Assembly (NCBI GenBank): GCA_035638255.1
Contig: DASRAJ010000155.1
Coordinates: 1-64,000, forward strand
DNA: 64,000 bases
From: DASRAJ01 sp035638255
Lineage (GTDB): Bacteria > Bacteroidota > Bacteroidia > Chitinophagales > UBA10324
Direction: 5' to 3'
Below, one piece after another: positions 9,278 through 18,114 of this stretch (position 1 is its first letter; each line of letters begins with the position of its first letter). The position numbers were made by a program, and so were the translations under genes. Under the pieces are notes generated by a model that did no database searches, was not told where the DNA came from, and saw nothing but the letters and a program-made list of their open reading frames with translations.

Positions 9278-9308
9278 CTTGCCCAATTGGCAATTTCTTT
9301 TACCTTTG
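9278..9308 (+). promoter_or_regulatory. rpsA promoter, Bacteroidota type (TTG - 19 bp - TACCTTTG)
   Basis: The -33 TTG is at 9279-9281 and the -7 TACCTTTG at 9301-9308. The -7 box matches TAnnTTTG exactly and the spacing is exactly 19 bp. It predicts a transcript start near 9315, leaving a leader of about 45 nt before the TTG start. Confidence 0.7.
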
Positions 9309-9360
9309 TTGCCCCTTAAAAAAATACAGGGAAATCTCACTCAAAAGGAGGACACAACAA

Positions 9361-11673
9361 TTGGAAGAAAACAAAACAGAAAACCAAATCATCGAGGAAT
9401 CCAATCCGCAGCCACAAGACGAATCTAAACAACCACCCACCGAGGAATCCACGCAACAACCAAAAGAGGAATCCACTCAGCCACCGCAAGAGGAATCCAT
9501 TCAACACCCACAAGAGGAAGCTATTCAGCAACCCGAAGTATCTGACATTAAGGAAACTGAAGCCCCCCAACCTCCACCGGAGGTTCAATCCCCCCATGAC
9601 GATTTTGATTGGGATGTTTCGAAGAGAAACGTTCGCAAGTATACCAGCGAAGAACGCTCGCAGCTGGAGGAGTTGTACAGTAAAACTTTTGTTACCGTAA
9701 ATAACCAGGAGATCATCAAAGGCACCGTGGTTTCCCTGACAAACACCGACGTGGTACTGAATGTCGGTTTCAAATCTGATGGACTCGTTCCATTATCGGA
9801 ATTCCGTGACATGCCTGATTTGAAAGTGGGCGAGGAAGTGGAAGTGATGGTGATGGACAAAGAAAATCCCAAAGGGCAACTTATTCTCTCGCGCAAAAGC
9901 GCCAAGATGGAGCGCGCCTGGGAGCGCATTGTGGCTGCGAATCAGAGCGGTGAAGTTGTTACAGGTCTCGTAACAAACAAAACCAAGGGCGGTTTGATCG
10001 TTGATCTCTTTGGCCTGGAAACATTCTTGCCCGGATCTCAAATTGATGTTAAGCCCATCACTGACTATGATCAGTATGTTGGAAAGATGATGGAGTTCAA
10101 AGTGGTGAAAATAAATCCCGCCATTAAGAATGCTGTGGTCTCTCACAAAGCTCTCATCGAAGGTGATCTTGAAGAGCAGCGCATGCAGATTATTTCGAAG
10201 CTTGAAAAAGGCCAGGTACTCGAAGGGACTATTAAGAACATCACTGACTTCGGCGCCTTCATTGACCTTGGCGGCGTTGACGGATTGCTTTACATCACTG
10301 ATATTTCATGGGGAAGAATCAGTCATCCGACCGATGTACTGAAGCTGAATCAGAAACTCAATGTAGTGGTATTGGATTTTGATGATGAGAAGAGAAGAAT
10401 TTCCCTCGGTCTGAAACAGTTGACTCCGCATCCATGGGATGTGCTGGATGAAACACTGGCAGCCGGATCGAAGGTGAAAGGAAAAGTGGTGAACATTGAA
10501 GACTATGGCGCATTCCTCGAAATTCAGCCGGGTGTGGAAGGATTGATTCACGTCTCTGAAATTTCATGGAGCAATGCCCCCATCAATGCTAAGGAATATT
10601 TCAAGCTCGGCGATGAATATGAAGCGATGGTGGTTACCATTGATCGCGCCGAAAGAAAGATGTCACTGTCATTGAAGCAGCTCACAAAAGATCCGTGGAG
10701 TGATATTGAAACAAAATATCCTGTTGGTTCCAAGCACAAAGGCACCGTTCGCAACATCAATAATTACGGTGTAGTCGTGGAACTCGAAGACGGCATCACC
10801 GGCTTCGCGCACATCAGTGATCTCTCGTGGGTAAAAAGAATTCATCACCCGAATGAAATCACCAAGATTGGCAATGACCTCGATATTGTGATTCTCGACA
10901 TCAACAAGGAAGAACGCAAACTATCTCTTGGACATAAGCAGGTGGAAGAAGATCCGTGGGATACTTTTGAAACTGTTTTCCCTGTAGGATCAGAACACCA
11001 GGCTACCATCAGCAAGAAAGATGACAAGGGCGCCATTGTGCTACTTCCTTATGGTCTTGAAGCGTATGCACCCGGCAAGCATTTGCGAAAAGAAAATGGC
11101 AAGAATGCTGAAGCCGATGAAACACTCAGCTTTAAAGTGATCGAGTTTGACAGGAACACGAAGAAGATCGTGGTCTCACATACGCGCACATGGGAAGAAA
11201 AAGTTGAGAAAGAGAAGGAAGTGGTGAAAGATAAGAAGCGCGATGAGCGTAAAGGTCAACGCGAAGAGTTGCAGAAAATCAGTCGCAAGATTGAGAAGAG
11301 CACGCTTGGTGATCTCGGAGTTCTGTCAGAATTAAAATCGAAGTTTGAAAAAGGTTCTGAAGAAGCACAGGATGAAACTGTCAGTGAGGATTCCTCGGCA
11401 GGAGACTCCCCGATAGAAGATAAAAAACCGGAGCAGGAAGAAATGAAAGCGGAAACGCCGGAGGTGAAAGCAGAGGCAGAAACTCCTGTTGATACTGCTG
11501 ATGAAACCACAGGAGCGGAAACAAAGGGAGAATCAGGGGCAGAAGAAAAAAACGAGGAGACTGCGACTGAAGAAACGAAAGAGGAAACTACAACTGAAGA
11601 AACAAAACCTGTCCGTGAGGACTCCTCTGGAGAAGACGCCTCAAAGGAAGATGAAGCGCCGAAGGAGGATTGA
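9361..11673 (+). CDS. rpsA: 30S ribosomal protein S1
   Basis: A 770-residue protein with six S1 (OB-fold RNA-binding) repeats at about residues 115-185, 200-265, 285-355, 370-440, 457-527 and 543-610, for example GTIKNITDFGAFIDLGGVDG. S1 helps recruit mRNA to the 30S subunit. The TTG start at 9361 is backed by a strong ribosome-binding site AAGGAGG nine bases upstream, which is rare here. Both ends are extended: residues 1-90 are rich in Glu, Gln and Pro and built on an eight-residue repeat, and about 150 C-terminal residues are acidic (Glu/Thr-rich). The acidic tail is common in Bacteroidota S1; the repeated head is less usual. Confidence 0.93.
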   Translation: MEENKTENQIIEESNPQPQDESKQPPTEESTQQPKEESTQPPQEESIQHPQEEAIQQPEVSDIKETEAPQPPPEVQSPHDDFDWDVSKRNVRKYTSEERSQLEELYSKTFVTVNNQEIIKGTVVSLTNTDVVLNVGFKSDGLVPLSEFRDMPDLKVGEEVEVMVMDKENPKGQLILSRKSAKMERAWERIVAANQSGEVVTGLVTNKTKGGLIVDLFGLETFLPGSQIDVKPITDYDQYVGKMMEFKVVKINPAIKNAVVSHKALIEGDLEEQRMQIISKLEKGQVLEGTIKNITDFGAFIDLGGVDGLLYITDISWGRISHPTDVLKLNQKLNVVVLDFDDEKRRISLGLKQLTPHPWDVLDETLAAGSKVKGKVVNIEDYGAFLEIQPGVEGLIHVSEISWSNAPINAKEYFKLGDEYEAMVVTIDRAERKMSLSLKQLTKDPWSDIETKYPVGSKHKGTVRNINNYGVVVELEDGITGFAHISDLSWVKRIHHPNEITKIGNDLDIVILDINKEERKLSLGHKQVEEDPWDTFETVFPVGSEHQATISKKDDKGAIVLLPYGLEAYAPGKHLRKENGKNAEADETLSFKVIEFDRNTKKIVVSHTRTWEEKVEKEKEVVKDKKRDERKGQREELQKISRKIEKSTLGDLGVLSELKSKFEKGSEEAQDETVSEDSSAGDSPIEDKKPEQEEMKAETPEVKAEAETPVDTADETTGAETKGESGAEEKNEETATEETKEETTTEETKPVREDSSGEDASKEDEAPKED
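9442..9537 (+). repeat. Four 24-bp tandem repeats inside the 5' end of rpsA
   Basis: Units start at 9442, 9466, 9490 and 9514, each opening GAGGAAT or GAGGAAG and encoding EES(T/I)Q-x-P-x-type octapeptides. The period keeps the frame, so copy number could change without disrupting the gene. Confidence 0.85.
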
Positions 11674-11712
11674 AATCCGAAGTAGTTATTCCTTAGACGG
11701 AAGTAAAAATTC

Positions 11713-11743
11713 GCCCGCATCGAAATTTGATGCGGGCTTTTTA
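11713..11743 (+). terminator. Rho-independent terminator after rpsA
   Basis: A perfect nine-base stem GCCCGCATC (11713-11721) / GATGCGGGC (11729-11737) with a seven-base loop, followed by TTTTTA. Confidence 0.9.
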
Positions 11744-11813
11744 TTGCCTGAAATCGCGCAAGAATTATCTTCGGCTCTTCAATTCATAAATCGCAAATCC
11801 AAAATCGCAAATC

Positions 11814-12227
11814 ATGAACTACTGGCTCGTAAAAAGTGATCCTGAAGACTACGGATGGAAAGAAATCTCGAAAGACAAAAAAACTAACTGGACAGGAGTA
11901 CGCAGTTACGCTGCACGCAATCATTTGCGCGCGATGAAGAAAGATGATTTCGTACTCTTCTATCACAGCGGAGATGTTTCAGGAGTTGTTGGCATTGTGA
12001 AAGTGTCGAAGGAAACATTTCAGGATCCGACTACCGATGAAGACGCATGGGTTGCAGTTGAACTTACAGCGGTAAAACCGTTGAGTGAAGAAGTTCCGCT
12101 CAGTGTCATCAAGCAGAAAAAGGAATTGAAGAATATGGTGTTACTGAAAATTTCGCGCTTGTCAGTTCAGCCGGTGACGGAAGCAGAATTTCAAACAGTC
12201 CTTGCAATGGGAAAAACAAAATTGTGA
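11814..12227 (+). CDS. EVE domain protein
   Basis: A 137-residue protein that is entirely one EVE domain: MNYWLVKSDPEDYGWKEI, NWTGVRSYAARNHLRAMKKD, DFVLFYHSGDVSGVVGIVKV and WVAVELTAVKPL. EVE domains have a PUA-like fold that binds modified bases in DNA or RNA. This stand-alone form (like Atu2648 or human THYN1) is widespread, and its target in bacteria is not settled. The ATG at 11814 follows an AAATCGCAAATCC-type repeat. Confidence 0.9.
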   Translation: MNYWLVKSDPEDYGWKEISKDKKTNWTGVRSYAARNHLRAMKKDDFVLFYHSGDVSGVVGIVKVSKETFQDPTTDEDAWVAVELTAVKPLSEEVPLSVIKQKKELKNMVLLKISRLSVQPVTEAEFQTVLAMGKTKL

Positions 12228-12267
12228 GAGGTGAGAAGTGAAAGGTGAAAGGGGGGAACTGCAATCG

Positions 12268-13146
12268 TCAATCGCCAATTCGCTTGTGCTTCCACCTCCG
12301 GTGACTCCACAACCACTGTGACGGATCTTCCAAAATGTCCCGCTCCAATCGCTGCGCAAATAACATCGTCAATTCACTTTCATTCATTGATGAAGAATTT
12401 TCACTCAGCACTTCAATAAAAATTTCATAGTGTCCACGCGTTCTTTTCTTCAGTACAGCATACACAGCAGGATGCTGAAGTTTACGCGCTAATTTATCTG
12501 CGCCTTGAAAGAATGGCGTTTCCTGATTCAAAAAGTTAATCCAATACGCTGTATCGGGAGGAGGAGTTTGATCAGCGATGAATACGGTGCACGTGAGCGA
12601 TTCATTTTCCCTTAGCATCTCCCTCGCAACATTTTCCATTGGTAACGGAATAGCAGTGAAGCGACTTCTGAGACGATTCATCATTCCATCAAAAAATTGA
12701 TTCGCAAGAGGGCGATAGATCACTTGCAGCAAAAACGGGGATTGACTGCTCATACTCAAACCCGCCCATTCCCAATTCCCATAATGTCCCATGAGTGCAA
12801 TACAATTTTTTCCCTCATTAAAATAATGATTGAAAATTTCCATGGAGCCGGGAGCGAAATAGCAGCGCTTTACAATCGAGCGTTTTGAAATCGTCAATGC
12901 CTTCACCGATTCAACAATAAGATCGCACAGGTGGCGATAATATTTTTTTGAAATAATGTGAAGCTCTTCTTCTTTTTTTCCAGGAAAGGAATTTCGGAGA
13001 TTCTGCATAACCACTTTCCTCCGATAACCGATGAGGTAATAGATGAAAACAAAAAGCAAATCAGAAAAAAGATAGAGCAGGAAAAAAGGAAGCAGCGAGA
13101 TCAAATACAAAATGGGCAGCAGCAAATAAAATCCTATGGCTTGCAT
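12268..13146 (-). CDS. Lysophospholipid acyltransferase, LpxL/HtrB family
   Basis: A 292-residue membrane-anchored enzyme. An N-terminal hydrophobic anchor (residues 1-40) is followed by RRKVVMQNLRNSFP and the catalytic H-x4-E motif GHYGNWEW at about residues 120-127, then FIADQTPP and FFQGADKLARKL, all typical of LpxL/LpxM late acyltransferases. These add secondary acyl chains to lipid A (or an equivalent lipid) at the inner membrane. The C-terminus ends WLWSHRRWKHKR, another family hallmark. It is convergent with the EVE gene. Which chain it transfers cannot be read from sequence. Confidence 0.9.
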   Translation of the reverse strand: MQAIGFYLLLPILYLISLLPFFLLYLFSDLLFVFIYYLIGYRRKVVMQNLRNSFPGKKEEELHIISKKYYRHLCDLIVESVKALTISKRSIVKRCYFAPGSMEIFNHYFNEGKNCIALMGHYGNWEWAGLSMSSQSPFLLQVIYRPLANQFFDGMMNRLRSRFTAIPLPMENVAREMLRENESLTCTVFIADQTPPPDTAYWINFLNQETPFFQGADKLARKLQHPAVYAVLKKRTRGHYEIFIEVLSENSSSMNESELTMLFAQRLERDILEDPSQWLWSHRRWKHKRIGD

Positions 13147-13254
13147 GGGGGTGAAGATAGAGGGTGAATGGGAATGTTTGACAGGTTTGTCCGAAGGACT
13201 TCATCGGGGAAATAACCGGATCCAAGAGCAGCAGGAAGGTTAAATACTTTCCTT

Positions 13255-13262
13255 TAGTTTTG
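13255..13262 (+). promoter_or_regulatory. Possible -7 box TAGTTTTG before the secreted hydrolase gene
   Basis: An exact TAnnTTTG match 18 bp before the ATG at 13280. No clear TTG lies at the expected -33 distance, so support is partial. Confidence 0.4.
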
Positions 13263-13279
13263 AACGCTCAATCACCCCT

Positions 13280-14920
13280 ATGAAAAAATTTCTTCTACTT
13301 ATCTTCATTCTTGTCCCGGTAACTTCTTTCGCGCAAACCCTTGTCTCCTACAATCTCATCAAATCTTATACAGCAAGTCAAATAGACAGTATCCTTGCCT
13401 CAAACGGAATTCCTGTAGTTGCATTTGCAATTACCTCCGACATCAACATTTATCATGTCGTGTACAATACGCTGGATCCGGATAGCTTGCCCATCATTGC
13501 ATCGGGCGCTTTCATGGTTCCCATCAATCCGCCGTGCAAGGTTCCGATGGTTAGTTACCAGCACGGAACGATTGCAGTAAAAACAGAAGTGCCATCTACA
13601 CTTAACGATCTTGAAGTACTCATTGGTGAAACGCTTGCATCGGATGGCTGCGCCGTTTGCATGCCGGATGGTCTTGGTCTGGGCGATTCTCCCGGCTTAC
13701 ATCCTTACGTGCATGCGCAAACAGAAGGACGCGCAACGGCGGACATGCTCGTAGTAGCACTTCAGATTCTCGATGAACTTGCCATCGCCCGGAATGGTCA
13801 ATTATTTCTTACCGGTTATTCACAGGGTGGACATTCGACTATGGCAGCACATCAACTCATTCAGGAGTCATACGGTAGTTATTTCACGGTCACGGCATCA
13901 ACGCCTATGAGCGGACCTTATGATCTTTCCGGAGTGCAGGCAGATTTAATTTCTTCCAACGCTCCGTATCCAACTCCTGGATACCTTCCATACCTTCTCC
14001 TTGCTTACAACAGCGTGTATCACATCTACGCGAATAATTCTGATTTTCTCGCTGCCCCTTATGACAGCATTTTGCCGCCGTTGTTTGACGGGACACATGA
14101 GCTTTCAGAGGTGGATGATGTAATGCCTTCCATTCCCAACCAAATCATCGTTCCCGCTGTGCTCGATTCTTTCATCAACGATTCAACTTATCGCCTTCGC
14201 GATTATCTCAAATTAAATGACACTTACAACTGGATACCCGTAAATCCGATGCGTATGTTTTATTGTGAAGCGGATATGGATGTGAATTATCAAAACGCTT
14301 TTGTTGCATATAATCATTTCATCGCGAACGGAAGCACCGTGATTTCAAAAATGAGCAGCGGCGCAAACCTTGATCACAGCGGCTGCGTGTTTCCTTCACT
14401 GCTCAATTCAAAATATTTTTTCGACTCACTCCGGCTTGATAAAATCAAACTCGATTTTGAATTGCATCTCGCATCATCTGCCACTGCATCTGACGGATCA
14501 ATCATCGTACACGCCCACAGTGGATTTCCGCCGTACACTTATTTGTGGAATAACGGTATCACTGATTCAGTGAATGCGAATCTTCCGACGGGATTATATT
14601 CCGTGACTGTAACAGATGCTACAGGATGCGGAAATACTACCACTACTTATCTAAGTGTTCAGGTTGGAATTGATGAAGTCTTCGCTCAGCAAACAACCAT
14701 TTCACCCAATCCAATGCATACGATGACTTCCATTCAATTTCCATTGGAAGGAAAATACGCACTCGATATTTCTGATGCTTCAGGGAAGAAAATTCTTCAT
14801 GATGAATTCTTTGGCGGCAAGTATGTATTACTCAGGAGAAATCTTCCGGCCGGAATTTACTTATTCAGAATAAAGAAAGATGATGGACTTCCGTTTATAA
14901 AGATGGTAGTGATGGAATAA
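13280..14920 (+). CDS. T9SS-exported alpha/beta hydrolase (lipase or esterase type)
   Basis: A 546-residue protein. Its signal peptide is MKKFLLLIFILVPVTSFAQ. The hydrolase domain (about 20-370) has the nucleophile elbow LTGYSQGGHSTMAAHQL (G-x-S-x-G), a likely catalytic Asp in MFYCEADMDVNYQN and a likely His in NLDHSGC. It resembles secreted bacterial lipases that open with a cap and have a GYSQGG elbow. Next is a SprB-like repeat (about 395-455: SGFPPYTYLWNNGITDS, SVTVTDATGCG) and a type A T9SS tail (about 470-546: ISPNPMHTMTSIQF to LPAGIYLFRIKKDDG). It should be exported and attached to the surface or released. Substrate is unknown. Confidence 0.85.
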   Translation: MKKFLLLIFILVPVTSFAQTLVSYNLIKSYTASQIDSILASNGIPVVAFAITSDINIYHVVYNTLDPDSLPIIASGAFMVPINPPCKVPMVSYQHGTIAVKTEVPSTLNDLEVLIGETLASDGCAVCMPDGLGLGDSPGLHPYVHAQTEGRATADMLVVALQILDELAIARNGQLFLTGYSQGGHSTMAAHQLIQESYGSYFTVTASTPMSGPYDLSGVQADLISSNAPYPTPGYLPYLLLAYNSVYHIYANNSDFLAAPYDSILPPLFDGTHELSEVDDVMPSIPNQIIVPAVLDSFINDSTYRLRDYLKLNDTYNWIPVNPMRMFYCEADMDVNYQNAFVAYNHFIANGSTVISKMSSGANLDHSGCVFPSLLNSKYFFDSLRLDKIKLDFELHLASSATASDGSIIVHAHSGFPPYTYLWNNGITDSVNANLPTGLYSVTVTDATGCGNTTTTYLSVQVGIDEVFAQQTTISPNPMHTMTSIQFPLEGKYALDISDASGKKILHDEFFGGKYVLLRRNLPAGIYLFRIKKDDGLPFIKMVVME

Positions 14921-14987
14921 AAGTTTGGTGTATTGAAATTGCAAAGGTGAATGAGAGACAAATATTGTTAAGCGATAGGTGATGATA

Positions 14988-15410
14988 ATGATAAAAACCG
15001 CTTTGCTCTTATCTCTTCCTTTTTTCTCACAATTGTTTTTGTGGACCGGAATATATATTCCTGAAACGAAACCCTGGGAGTTACGTGAGGGCTCCCAACT
15101 TGAATTAAGGAATGACCATTCTTTCACTTATAATTATAGGACATCATTTAGTTGCTGGGCGTGGTACGATGTGCATGGAAATTGGGAAGCGAAACATGAT
15201 ACATTAATATTAGAAAATAAAGTAAGAGTCTGCTATGACATTTCGTGTGATTCATTAGCAGTCGTAAAAAGATTTTATCTGGTTAAATCGTTACCGATCA
15301 CGATACAGGGGGAACTTCAATCCAGGCTGATTTTTTTACCCATTTATGATCGTGATTATAACGATGCATTGTCAGGTGAGTCATGGGGAAACTTTAAACT
15401 CCTTAACTGA
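14988..15410 (+). CDS. Small secreted protein, unknown function
   Basis: The start is set at the ATG at 14988, six bases after AGGTGA; in-frame starts at 14979 and 14982 are possible. The N-terminus MIKTALLLSLPFFSQLFLWTG looks like a signal peptide or anchor. The remaining roughly 120 residues have the pattern of a small beta-sheet domain (FTYNYRTSFSCWAWYDVHGNWEA, HDTLILENKVR), like lipocalin-like hypothetical proteins of Bacteroidota in which a G-x-W and TL-I-L pair recurs. There is no T9SS tail. It stands alone between the hydrolase and dxr. Confidence 0.6.
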   Translation: MIKTALLLSLPFFSQLFLWTGIYIPETKPWELREGSQLELRNDHSFTYNYRTSFSCWAWYDVHGNWEAKHDTLILENKVRVCYDISCDSLAVVKRFYLVKSLPITIQGELQSRLIFLPIYDRDYNDALSGESWGNFKLLN

Positions 15411-15413
15411 CAA

Positions 15414-15441
15414 TTGTAACCAATTTGCTTCCGTATTTTTG
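15414..15441 (+). promoter_or_regulatory. Possible dxr promoter (TTG - 17 bp - TATTTTTG)
   Basis: TTG at 15414-15416 and TATTTTTG at 15434-15441, an exact TAnnTTTG match. The box overlaps the GTG that would otherwise be the dxr start, so if the promoter is real the transcript begins inside the annotated 5' end. Confidence 0.45.
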
Positions 15442-16643
15442 TGGCTCACTCATCTGTTCTGAAACCCGAAATTCAAAATCCGAAACCCGAAATCCGACGC
15501 ATTGCCATTCTCGGTTCCACAGGCTCTATTGGCACCCAGGCGCTTGAAGTGATTGAACAGCAAAAAGAATTTCTTGCCGCTGAAGTTCTTGTTGCAAACA
15601 CAAATGCTGAGTTACTCATCGAACAAGCAAAAAAGTTTTTACCGAATTGTATTGTGATTGGCGATGAGTCTAAATGCGAGTTTGTAAAATCCGGGCTTCA
15701 GCATACTGATGTAAAAGTTTACTGCGGGCAAGAAGCCATTTGCCAGGTTGTGGAAATGGATACTATTGACATCGTACTCACCGCCATGGTCGGGTTCGCA
15801 GGATTGAAGCCTACCATCTCCGCGATTCAATCCGGAAAAACAATTGCACTTGCAAACAAGGAAACGCTCGTTGTTGCCGGCGAATTGATCACGCAACTCG
15901 CCAAAGAAAATGGTGTGAACATTTATCCTGTTGACAGCGAGCATTCCGCCATCTTTCAATGCATGGCAGGGGAGTGGCAAAACCCGATTGAAAAAATTTA
16001 TCTCACCGCTTCCGGCGGCCCCTTCAGGGACAAAAGTTTTGATGAACTAAAGCATGTTACAAAGGAACAAGCTCTCAAGCATCCGAACTGGAACATGGGC
16101 GCCAAAGTCACGATTGATTCCGCCACGCTGATGAACAAGGGACTCGAAGTGATTGAGGCCAAGTGGCTTTTCCATTTGAAGCCGGAACAAGTGGAAGTGA
16201 TCATTCATCCGCAATCCATCATTCATTCCATTGTTCAGTTTGAGGATGGGAGCATGAAAGCTCAAATGAGTTTACCGGATATGCGGATGCCGATTCAATT
16301 TGCACTGAGTTATCCATTGCGATTGAAATCAGATTTTCCGCGTTTCAAATTTCCCGATCATTCGCAACTCACCTTCGAGCGACCCGATACCAAAACTTTT
16401 CGTAACCTTGCCCTCGCATACATGGCGTTGGACAAAGGTGGTAATTTGCCTTGCATCATCAATGCTGCAAATGAAATTGCAGTAGATGCTTTTCTGAAAG
16501 ACAAAATTTCATTTACGGGAATGACGGACGTGATCGAGCGGTGCATGGAGAAAATTCCCTTCATCGAAAAACCCGGTTATGATAGTTACGTGACGACGGA
16601 TCAGGCGACCCGCGTATTCGCAACCTCACTATTAAAACTTTAA
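15441..16643 (+). CDS. dxr: 1-deoxy-D-xylulose 5-phosphate reductoisomerase
   Basis: DXR makes 2-C-methyl-D-erythritol 4-phosphate, the committed step of the MEP isoprenoid pathway. The NADPH site RRIAILGSTGSIGTQALEVI, the NKETLVVAGE motif, the metal site in VDSEHSAIFQC, the flexible-loop motif ASGGPFRD and MNKGLEVIEAKWLF are all present. Length is 400, about 15-20 more than usual. The extra N-terminal residues (AHSSVLKPEIQNPKPEI) are encoded by a CCGAAA-type repeat and preceded by a promoter-like box, so the annotated GTG is doubtful. No ATG is available before the conserved IAILGSTG, so the true start may be a rare codon. Confidence 0.93.
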   Translation: MAHSSVLKPEIQNPKPEIRRIAILGSTGSIGTQALEVIEQQKEFLAAEVLVANTNAELLIEQAKKFLPNCIVIGDESKCEFVKSGLQHTDVKVYCGQEAICQVVEMDTIDIVLTAMVGFAGLKPTISAIQSGKTIALANKETLVVAGELITQLAKENGVNIYPVDSEHSAIFQCMAGEWQNPIEKIYLTASGGPFRDKSFDELKHVTKEQALKHPNWNMGAKVTIDSATLMNKGLEVIEAKWLFHLKPEQVEVIIHPQSIIHSIVQFEDGSMKAQMSLPDMRMPIQFALSYPLRLKSDFPRFKFPDHSQLTFERPDTKTFRNLALAYMALDKGGNLPCIINAANEIAVDAFLKDKISFTGMTDVIERCMEKIPFIEKPGYDSYVTTDQATRVFATSLLKL

Positions 16644-16759
16644 ACAACGCTCACCAACACTTCGATAAATCAAGATGATCCGGCAGGTCTTTATGATTTG
16701 TCATGATGTTCACGGAAATTATTGAAGCAAGCGTGAGATAATTCAAAAGATAATTTATT

Positions 16760-18085
16760 ATGAATGAAGTATTGATCAAAGGCGGACAATTAATATTGGC
16801 GCTCTCGATTCTGATTTTGCTCCACGAGCTGGGGCATTTTATGGCGGCAAAGCTTTTCAAAGTCCGTGTTGAAAAATTTTATCTCTTCTTCAATCCCGGC
16901 TTTTCCATTTTCAAATTCACCGTAGGAGAAACAGAATATGGACTGGGTTGGTTGCCCCTCGGCGGCTATGTTAAAATTTCAGGAATGATTGATGAATCCA
17001 TGGACAAAGAGCAAATGAAACTTCCGCCGCAGCCGTGGGAATTTCGATCGAAGCCTGCATGGCAGCGACTCATCATCATGCTCGGCGGCATTATTATGAA
17101 TGTGGTGCTTGGAATTTTTATTTACTGGATGATCTTGTTTTTTGACGGTGAACTGTATGTTCCGAATGCAAATCTCACCTATGGAATTGCTGTGGATTCT
17201 ACCGGAGCATCTCTCGGTTTTCAAAATGGCGACAGGATTGTTGGTATTGACGGGAAACTAATAGAGAACTTTAACAAGGTTCCCGGCATCATCATCCTCA
17301 ACATGGATCAGGTAGTGAAGGTGGAGCGAAACGGGCAGCAAGTTGATATCCCGATTACGGGAGATCAAATCAAAGAAATATTGGACAGTAAATCGGGAAC
17401 TGATTTCATTTCCATACGATTTCCGTTTGTTATTAATGATGTGTCGTCCGGCACCCCTGCAAAAAAAATAAATCTGCAGCCGGGGGATGTTATAGTAGCC
17501 ATCAACAACCAGCCGGCAATTTTTTACGATGAAGCGCGAAAGCTTCAGGATGGAAATAAGGATAAGGAAATTTCTCTCACCTTTTTTCGAAAGGGGCATC
17601 TGATCACCGAAAAAGTAAAGTTACCTTCTGACGGATTACTTGGGGTGCATCCGGTTCCTCTTGATAAGTTCTTTACTACAAATCATATTCACTATGGTTT
17701 TTTTGCAGCACTGCCTGCAGGTATAAACCGCGCCTATGAAACACTCTCTAAATACATAAAGTCTTTTGCCCTCATTTTCTCTCCAAAAGTTCAGGGGTAT
17801 AAGCACCTTGGCGGATTTATCGCCATTGCCAATGCGTTCCCCGGTGAATGGGATTGGATAACATTCTGGGAACTCACCGCATGGCTTTCTATTGCTCTTG
17901 CCTTTATGAACCTGCTTCCGATTCCCGCACTGGATGGCGGACATGTTTTGTTCACGCTGGTTGAGATGGTCACCCGCAGAAAGCCAAGTGATAAGTTTCT
18001 CGAATATGCACAAATCGCGGGCATGATCATTTTATTTGCGCTTCTCATTTTTGCCAATGGAAATGATATAATGCGTCTTTTCTGA
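16760..18085 (+). CDS. rseP: RIP metalloprotease (site-2 protease), RseP type
   Basis: A 441-residue membrane protease. The zinc motif HELGH is in LILLHELGHFMAAKLFKVR (about residues 22-26), the third ligand motif is NLLPIPALDGGHVLF (about 380-394), and there are four or so membrane segments. Between them are PDZ-like regions (about 130-300; GFQNGDRIVGIDGKLI and LQPGDVIVAINNQPA). RseP-type proteases cleave anti-sigma factors and leftover signal peptides within the inner membrane. It follows dxr in the same orientation, an order also seen in other bacteria. Confidence 0.93.
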   Translation: MNEVLIKGGQLILALSILILLHELGHFMAAKLFKVRVEKFYLFFNPGFSIFKFTVGETEYGLGWLPLGGYVKISGMIDESMDKEQMKLPPQPWEFRSKPAWQRLIIMLGGIIMNVVLGIFIYWMILFFDGELYVPNANLTYGIAVDSTGASLGFQNGDRIVGIDGKLIENFNKVPGIIILNMDQVVKVERNGQQVDIPITGDQIKEILDSKSGTDFISIRFPFVINDVSSGTPAKKINLQPGDVIVAINNQPAIFYDEARKLQDGNKDKEISLTFFRKGHLITEKVKLPSDGLLGVHPVPLDKFFTTNHIHYGFFAALPAGINRAYETLSKYIKSFALIFSPKVQGYKHLGGFIAIANAFPGEWDWITFWELTAWLSIALAFMNLLPIPALDGGHVLFTLVEMVTRRKPSDKFLEYAQIAGMIILFALLIFANGNDIMRLF

Positions 18086-18114
18086 TAAATCTTATTCCTG
18101 TATCAATTTAAGGC

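Noticed and set aside
9442..9537. CRISPR-like reading of the 24-bp repeats
   Set aside because: They are contiguous, in frame and code for an acidic repeat in S1.
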